The notes under the pieces were generated by a model. It saw nothing but the letters and a program-made list of their open reading frames with translations. It was not told the origin of the DNA and did no database searches. A stretch of 64,000 bases of DNA from Symsagittifera roscoffensis. Its lineage: Eukaryota > Xenacoelomorpha > Acoela > Convolutidae. The position numbers were made by a program, and so were the translations under genes. Of the stretch, positions 58,181 through 64,000 are shown piece by piece. The DNA is taken from positions 5,113,954 to 5,177,953 of the forward strand of contig NC_087066.1 of assembly GCF_963678635.1 (NCBI RefSeq), written 5' to 3'. The first letter of the stretch is position 1. Each line of letters starts with the position of its first letter.

Positions 58181-58735
58181 CACACACACACACACACACT
58201 TAGTCCCATCATTCCTCCTTACCCTCGTCCCAATTACCCCCGTCCCCTACCCACGGGGGGAGATTGTGGTAGAAAAAACAGTAAAATGAAGAGTAAAATG
58301 TTTAAATTTTATTCTGAAATGTAACATTTCATGAAACCTAATACGTAGCAACTGCACTAAACATAAAACTAGATAACTTTGGACGAAGTTGTAAATTTCA
58401 TGAAAAACACCCACTTAAACCCTACAAACTTATTTAAAAATATTGTTTTCTTATTTAGGGTAGCACCTTTCTCTTCCCCCCCCCCCCCTCCCCCCACACA
58501 CCTACACACATACTTAGTCCCTTGATTATTCCTTACCCTCGTCCCAATTACCCCCGTCCCCTACCCACGGGGGGAGATTGTGGTAGAAAAAACAGTAAAA
58601 TGAAGAGTAAAATGTTTAAATTTTATTCTGAAATGTAACATTTCATGAAACGTAATACGTAGCAACTGCGCTAAGCATGAAATGAGATAATTTTGGACAA
58701 AGTGTAAATTTCATGAGAAACCCCTCGAAAAAATC
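57908..58735. repeat. Tandem repeat with GGGGGAGATTGTGGTAGAAA junctions
   Basis: Units at 57908-58264, 58265-58578 and a partial one from 58579. Each starts TGTGGTAGAAAAAACAGTAA (first unit variant) and ends with CCCCTACCCACGGGGGGAGA. The junction has the form of a copia-type polypurine tract followed by an LTR start, so these may be solo-LTR-like units with internal promoters lost. Poly-C and CA runs inside vary in length. Confidence 0.65.
58128..58200. repeat. Poly-C and (CA)n microsatellite
   Basis: A C run followed by about 28 CA dinucleotides with one interruption. Confidence 0.95.
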
Positions 58736-58838
58736 CATTATAATCCATTCCCCCCATTAGAAAAGGCGGGAGGGAAGGATAAACTGGTAAACTGGCGGAG
58801 GGCGTTAAATGGTGGGATGGGGCGCGTGAAATGGTGGG

Positions 58839-59038
58839 NNNNNNNNNNNNNNNNNNNNNNNNNNNNNNNNNNNNNNNNNNNNNNNNNNNNNNNNNNNNNN
58901 NNNNNNNNNNNNNNNNNNNNNNNNNNNNNNNNNNNNNNNNNNNNNNNNNNNNNNNNNNNNNNNNNNNNNNNNNNNNNNNNNNNNNNNNNNNNNNNNNNNN
59001 NNNNNNNNNNNNNNNNNNNNNNNNNNNNNNNNNNNNNN
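58839..59038. other. Assembly gap, 200 N
   Basis: Exactly 200 unknown bases, probably a placeholder of arbitrary size next to the tetranucleotide run. Confidence 1.
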
Positions 59039-59062
59039 CATCCATAGATACAAACTTGAAAA

Positions 59063-59790
59063 CATACATACATACATACATACATACATACATACATACA
59101 TACATACATACATACATACATACATAAATACATACATACATACATACATACAAACATACATACATACATACATACATACATACATACATACATAAATACA
59201 TACATACATACATACATGCATAAATACATTTATACCTACATACATACATACATACATACATACATACATACATACATACATACATACATACATACATACA
59301 TACATACATACATACATGCATACATACATACAAACATACATACATACATACATACATACATACATACATACATACATACATACATACAAACAAACAACAT
59401 ACATACATACATGCATAGATATATACTTAAATACATACATACATGCTTACATACATACAAACATAAATACATGCATACACACATAGAATTATACATACAT
59501 ACATACATACATACATACAAACATACATACATGCATACAAACATACATACATACATACATACATACATACATACATACATACATACATACATACAAACAA
59601 ACAACATGCATACATACACCCATACATACATACATGCATAGATATATACTTAAATACATACATACATGCATACATACAAACAAACATAAATACATGCATA
59701 CATACATACAATTATACATACATACATACATACATACATACGTACATACAGACATACATACATACATACCTACATACATACATACATGCA
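59063..59790. repeat. (TACA)n microsatellite with repeated interruptions
   Basis: TACATACA runs broken by recurring blocks such as ATGCATAGATATATACTTAA (59410 and 59634). The interruptions show that a compound block has itself been duplicated. The long MYVCMYVC or HTYIHTYI frames here are artefacts of the repeat. Confidence 0.95.
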
Positions 59791-59899
59791 GGGGCGGATT
59801 AAGGGAAGGGGGACCAACATAGAAAAACATAATTAATCTATGAATTTGGTTGGGCGAGTTCCTGAAACATGTCAAAACAGTGCAAAAACCATGATACGT

Positions 59900-60345
59900 T
59901 TCTGCATTGCAATGCAACTTCCACCGGGGCAGCAAGTTGATTTGCTAAAAAGAATCTTCCTTTCTTTTCCTTTAATCTGTCTTCTTTCTAGTGATTTCGC
60001 TGGTTCTAGTCATGCGAAAGGCAAGTGAATAAGTGGAACTGATGTTACATTAAGTTTAGAGTTGAATTGACCTTGAAAAGTATTCAAGCGCTTTCTACTT
60101 GCTGTACATGGCATAATCCAAACAGATGTGTTTTTGCAAATTATTCGATTATTAAATTATCACTAATTTTGCTCTACTGAATTTCCAAATGATTTTTTAC
60201 GATTTCCTTCAGAACCGCAACTTCAACGTGGGTAGCGAATTGTTTTGCTAAAAATGAAACTGCCTTTCTTTTCCTATATTCTGTCTTCTTTCTAGTGATG
60301 TTGCTGGTTCTAGTCATAAGAAAGGCTAATGAATTAGTTGAACGG
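59900..60345. repeat. Direct repeat pair beside the foldback element
   Basis: 59925-60035 and 60220-60335 share CTGTCTTCTTTCTAGTGAT, GCTGGTTCTAGTCAT and GAAAGGC. Offset about 300 bp. Confidence 0.6.
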
Positions 60346-60352
60346 ATTTTTA

Positions 60353-62072
60353 ATTGTTCCGACTTTCGATACGAAAGTAAAGGAATATTTGTGCTCGGGG
60401 TGGGTTTTTTTTCCTCAGACAAATTCCGACTTTTTAACTAGCCATTTTTGACGGATTTTTTTTTACATCATTCGAAAGGTATTGTTGTCCTGTGCTCAAA
60501 TTTGAAAAGATATTTCACCTGCGATCATTTTTCGCAATGTTACGGGGGTTTAAAGACTGCCATTTTGGCCAATTTGGGACAATTAACACGCGATATAATT
60601 CGCGCTAGTAACGCATAAGCGGAGATTTAATCCGTCTTAGAAATAGTTCCAAGTTGGTTGAAAGAAGCTTTTTTGCCATAATTTATTTGTTACAAGGAGC
60701 GAAATCTATTGTTTTGTACTTTATATGGCGTGCGGGGGGATGATTTTCATAGAAAAAATTTCAAATTTAGAAAAAAAGTTTTTCGTTTTATTTTGTTTCA
60801 TTTAATTTTTTTATATTGTGTATGTTATTACTGCTCCACAAACGTTGAAAGGCAGTCGGAAGTTTCAGGGCTTCGCCCTGATACGAGCAATCTTGTTGAC
60901 TTTAGGTTCTCCTCATTTTTCGTTTTATTTCGTATTTTTTTCTCTTGTTTTTCTCCTTTTTCTTCTGGACCGGCTCTACTGGTATCTGAACCAAAAAATT
61001 TTGTCCGACACTTAGTGTTATGGAGTCTCGTTCACATCACGTCTGCTTGTGTTCGTGGTGTTTCTCATGTCATACTGTTTTTAATTGAGCTCGTTTTTAA
61101 AATTTTAACTATTTCTTTGATGGAACTATATTAAGCAGTTGGATAAGTGTGGATTTGAATTTTGCTCTACGCTCAAGTGTAATAGTTAATTTTTCTCTTT
61201 AAAATTTCATTGAACTATTGAATCTCGAGTCCCTCTAATCTAATTGTATCGTTTTTACAGATTGAGGTGAACTAATTATAAATCCTCAAACAATGTCCAT
61301 TAAATCATTTTCAGAATTTTTTTAAGATTACAGTTCCTACCTCCAGCAGAGCCAAAACCACCTATAACTAGTTGAATACAACTTCAATCAAACTCGTCAG
61401 CTCTCGACCTTATGGAATAAAATGCTAATGACGCCGATGACAACGATTGCTATTGGTACGATTGCTATTGGTACGATTGTTGATGGATGCATTTTGAGCA
61501 AAGCACTGGTTACTAAATGACCGCCAATAGAAACAAGACTGCTCGTATCAGGGCGAAGCCCTGAATGTTCCGACTGCCTTTTAAGGTTTATGGAGCAGCA
61601 GTAAAAACATAAAATATTAAATGAAATAAAATAAAATGAAAATTTTTTCTAAAATTTGAAATTTTTTGTGAAAATCATCCCCCCACACGCCATTTAAAGT
61701 ACAAAAAGATAGATTTCGTTCCTTGTAACAAATCAATTATGGCAAATAAGCTTCGTTCAACCAATTTGGAACGATTTATAAGACGGATTAAATCTCCGCT
61801 TACGCGTTAATAGCGCGAATTATATCGCGCGTTAATTGTCCCAAATTGGTCAAAATGGCCAAAATGGCAATCTTTAAACCCTCATAACTTTACGAAAAAT
61901 GATCACAGGTAAAATATCTTTTCAAATTTAGGCTCAGGACAACAATAGTTTTTGAATGATATAAAAAATTCCGTCAAAAATGGCTAGTTAAAAAGTCGAA
62001 ATTTGTCTGAAGAAAAAAAACCCACCTCGAGCACAAATATTCCGTTACTTTCGTATCGAAAGTCGGAACAAT
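60353..62072. mobile_element. Foldback element with arms of about 545 bp and TA flanks
   Basis: Left end ATTGTTCCGACTTTCGATAC, right end GTATCGAAAGTCGGAACAAT, both flanked by TA. Arms (about 60353-60897 and 61533-62072) are inverted and include GCTCGGGGTGGGTTTTTTT, the GCGCGATATAATTCGCGC-type word and CAGGGCTTCGCCCTGA. The spacer of about 630 bp has no recognisable gene. Non-autonomous foldback DNA element. Confidence 0.8.
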
Positions 62073-62335
62073 TAGATAATTTGATTCGGACAAAACTTAA
62101 AAAAGCAAATCATAAAAATTGAATTTTAAGGACACAAAAGGGCATTTTCGAGTAACATCCCCGTTTGATAGGTTATTTATGTAGGTAACATAAAGATTTG
62201 GTTATTTTCTGACCAAAGTCGAGTTAATGACAGTTTGTAAAGAAAGTAACAAAAATCTACATTGTTTAGAAATTTGTTTTTCTAAAGTTTAAGTTTTTCT
62301 TCTATAACACTGAGTTGCAGTTCAGTTTTTCCGTT

Positions 62336-62470
62336 TTACTCGGTCTTCACTTTCTCTAGAATTCTGTTCAGGTAGCTGGTGATGTCTTCACAGATCAAAG
62401 TCCACAGTTTGTCTCCCTCACTTCTATTGTTGTCTGGGTGGTACCACTTGATAAGTTTCATAACAAGCTT
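62336..62470 (-). CDS. Terminal exon encoding a DnaJ-like HPD segment (partial gene)
   Basis: On the minus strand a textbook acceptor (TTTGTTTACAG) at 62471-62481 is followed by 44 codons and TAA (62336-62338). The peptide begins KLVMKLIKWYHPDNNRSEGD, then KLWTLICEDITSYLNRIL and EKVKTE-stop. W/Y-HPD followed by a charged loop and then a helix with an I/L-x3-L pattern is helix II, the HPD loop and helix III of a J domain. In J proteins HPD contacts and stimulates Hsp70. Here the segment is the extreme C-terminus, as in proteins with a C-terminal J-like domain (auxilin- or sacsin-like layouts, and uncharacterised invertebrate proteins). The exon is too short to appear as a long open frame and is richer in GC than the flanks. 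Upstream exons should lie to the right; none was identified before the window ends, so the protein's identity is open. Confidence 0.7.
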   Translation of the reverse strand, partial: KLVMKLIKWYHPDNNRSEGDKLWTLICEDITSYLNRILEKVKTE

Positions 62471-62484
62471 CTGTAAACAAACAA

Positions 62485-62710
62485 TTTCCCCCATATAGAC
62501 TATAAGAACAATATCCCCCCTATATAGACCATGTGAACAATCTCTCTCCCCCCCCCCCCCCCCCCCCTAATATTAAATGACAAGGTCAAGCAGCAAGACT
62601 TGCATGTACTATGCTCAAGCCTGATTGGCTGAAAAATATAATTTTTCACCAAAAGAATTCTCTCCCCTCTAGTTTCATTAAGGGGGGAGATAGTTCACTA
62701 GGTCCACAAA
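62485..62710. repeat. Repeated G-rich/C-rich AGATTGTT-like junction motifs and poly-C run
   Basis: Minus strand: GGGGGAAATTGTTTG, GGGGGGATATTGTTC and a G run followed by AGAGAGATTGTTCACATGG; plus strand: GGGGGGAGATAGTTCACTAG at 62681. These resemble the polypurine/LTR junctions seen at 30.9 and 58.3 kb. They lie in the intron just upstream of the J-domain exon. Confidence 0.4.
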
Positions 62711-64000
62711 TTGTTTTTATCAAGTCATTTCAAGAGGACAAATCGTACACAAAACTCTGTTCAAACTCATCCTTTATTAAGATTTCTACATTAGTAACAA
62801 AATCAGAATTTGTTCAAAATATTTCTTTTTCAAAATTTTGGCCGGAGTTTTTCTCTAACTTAGAGTTTTTGAAAATTTCTTTGAGCCAGATTTTTGATAC
62901 TCATTTCTGATTGGCTAAAAATTATTGAAAATAAATTTCTAACATTCAGTTCTGGCCCCAAATAAATCTGCTGCGGTATAGAGCAAATTCTGTTACCTTA
63001 TAAAGAAGTCTGCTTTTTTCTGCTCTATGAAAATTTTCATTAATCATGAATCTTGGAACCTTTGTTTCAATGGAAATTCCTTTGTTTCTTTGAAGTTTAC
63101 TGTTGTTGTCAATTTTCTGAAAAAAGTCTACTTGGAAAACGAACAAAATAGAGCACTTTCAGGAAGCACAGTTGTAGATTTTTAAAGTTGCAGATAGATT
63201 TACTTTTTTTGTATTTTTTAGAGATAAAACAGTTTTTTGTTGAACGTTTAGTGAATTAGAGATTAGATGCTTAATTGATTTTTCTGAGAAAAAAAATCAG
63301 CATTCATTTTATGATTTTGAAAAGATTTTGGAGAAAAATCAATAAATTCTGCCAAATGATTGAAAATCTGCTCTATCAGTTGCTCTATAAAATAATCTGC
63401 TTTATACAACACCGAGTTCAGCAATTTTTGCTACTTTCTGCTGCTAGCAGAATCTTTTAAGGCATGATTGGGTCCTTCCATCATGAGGGATGCAACCGTT
63501 CATTACGCTTATGCGATTACGTTCAAAAGCGATGAAAGTTTGGAGCGGGTTGAGCGGTTTTTGGTTGATTACGTTGAAACTGCGTTGAAAATTTTAGAAA
63601 TGCTCAAACTCTGATTAATTAGAATCATCATTATAATCATCTCAACTTCATACCTCCGACAATACTGAAATGTAACGCCATCATTAGTTAAAGTATTCTG
63701 GGTTCTGAACAAATTTAAATCATAATAACATTTGTTTAAAATGGAACCTGATCTAAACTACATTTTATGATTGGATAAATTAGATATTTTACCACTGTAA
63801 AGTATTTAATATTAACCAATCATGATCCATCAAACTAACAACCCACTTAATTGTAAGTGCTGAAATTACTTGTAATTTCAGCACCAGAGAGATTTGAATT
63901 TAACTTAGAAATTAGTTGCCTCTCCAAGAGAACTTCAGCAGCCGCAATAAACCAGTATACCCTAGATCTATTGAGCCTAGCAGAGACTAGTTAAACAACC
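62711..64000. other. Probable intron/intergenic sequence, no exon confirmed
   Basis: AT-rich. It contains a 13-bp perfect hairpin at 63857-63884 (GTGCTGAAATTAC/GTAATTTCAGCAC) followed by a plus-strand open stretch APERFEFNLEISCLSKRTSA... to a stop near 63990. I cannot decide whether this is coding. Confidence 0.35.

Noticed and set aside
58671-59935. Long open frames of MYVC or HTYI repeats on both strands
   Set aside because: They are translations of the TACA microsatellite and the N gap.
1-64000. tRNA, rRNA or snRNA genes
   Set aside because: I looked for conserved cores and found none that I could support by eye; a covariance-model scan would be needed to exclude them.

Overview
This window is AT-rich, repeat-dense animal nuclear DNA, most likely from an invertebrate. 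It has GT-AG introns, a neuropeptide precursor gene, decayed LTR and non-LTR retroelements, several inverted-repeat DNA elements, a satellite array, long microsatellites and one 200-base assembly gap. Nothing points to bacterial organisation. I cannot assign a phylum. Retroelements of the RHNEVRD type are, from memory, common in cnidarians and other non-model invertebrates, which is only a weak hint.

Layout. 1-3.6 kb: decayed Ty3/gypsy-like family on the minus strand (integrase core plus a Lys/Glu-rich tail), with a second copy at 54.0-57.5 kb. 4.5-9.7 kb: two copies of a decayed reverse-transcriptase element with a zinc-finger/nuclease C-terminus, carried in a tandem duplication of 2,236 bp together with integrase fragments. 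9.8-11.8 kb: truncated copy of an LTR element. 12.4-21.9 kb: near-complete copy of that element, with TGTAG...CTACA LTRs of about 2.5 kb, a primer-binding site and a polypurine tract. Its interior encodes five successive retropepsin-like modules that lack the Asp-Thr/Ser-Gly triad, and I can see no reverse transcriptase or integrase. It appears nested in a TIR element. 24.9-26.15 kb: two-exon neuropeptide gene on the plus strand with eight dibasic-flanked GFFADQAV-like peptides. 26.2-33.4 kb: gene-poor DNA, inverted-repeat elements and a nearly perfect 1.6-kb tandem duplication. 33.6-42.5 kb: satellite of about 1,027 bp per unit with a long palindrome in nearly every unit. 42.5-53.2 kb: further foldback elements, a TA-flanked TIR element containing an exon-like segment, hairpin clusters and SINE/MITE-like repeats. 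53.24-53.54 kb: candidate terminal exon, minus strand. 57.5-59.8 kb: tandem repeats, homopolymers, the gap and a tetranucleotide run. 60.35-62.07 kb: foldback element with TA flanks. 62.34-62.47 kb: terminal exon on the minus strand encoding a DnaJ-like HPD segment.

The two best-supported host loci are the neuropeptide gene (complete within the window) and the J-domain-like last exon (its upstream exons were not identified). Everything else with coding signal looks like transposon remains. The most unusual item is the LTR element built around five retropepsin-like modules. All homology calls come from reading the sequence and from remembered family patterns; no search was run.
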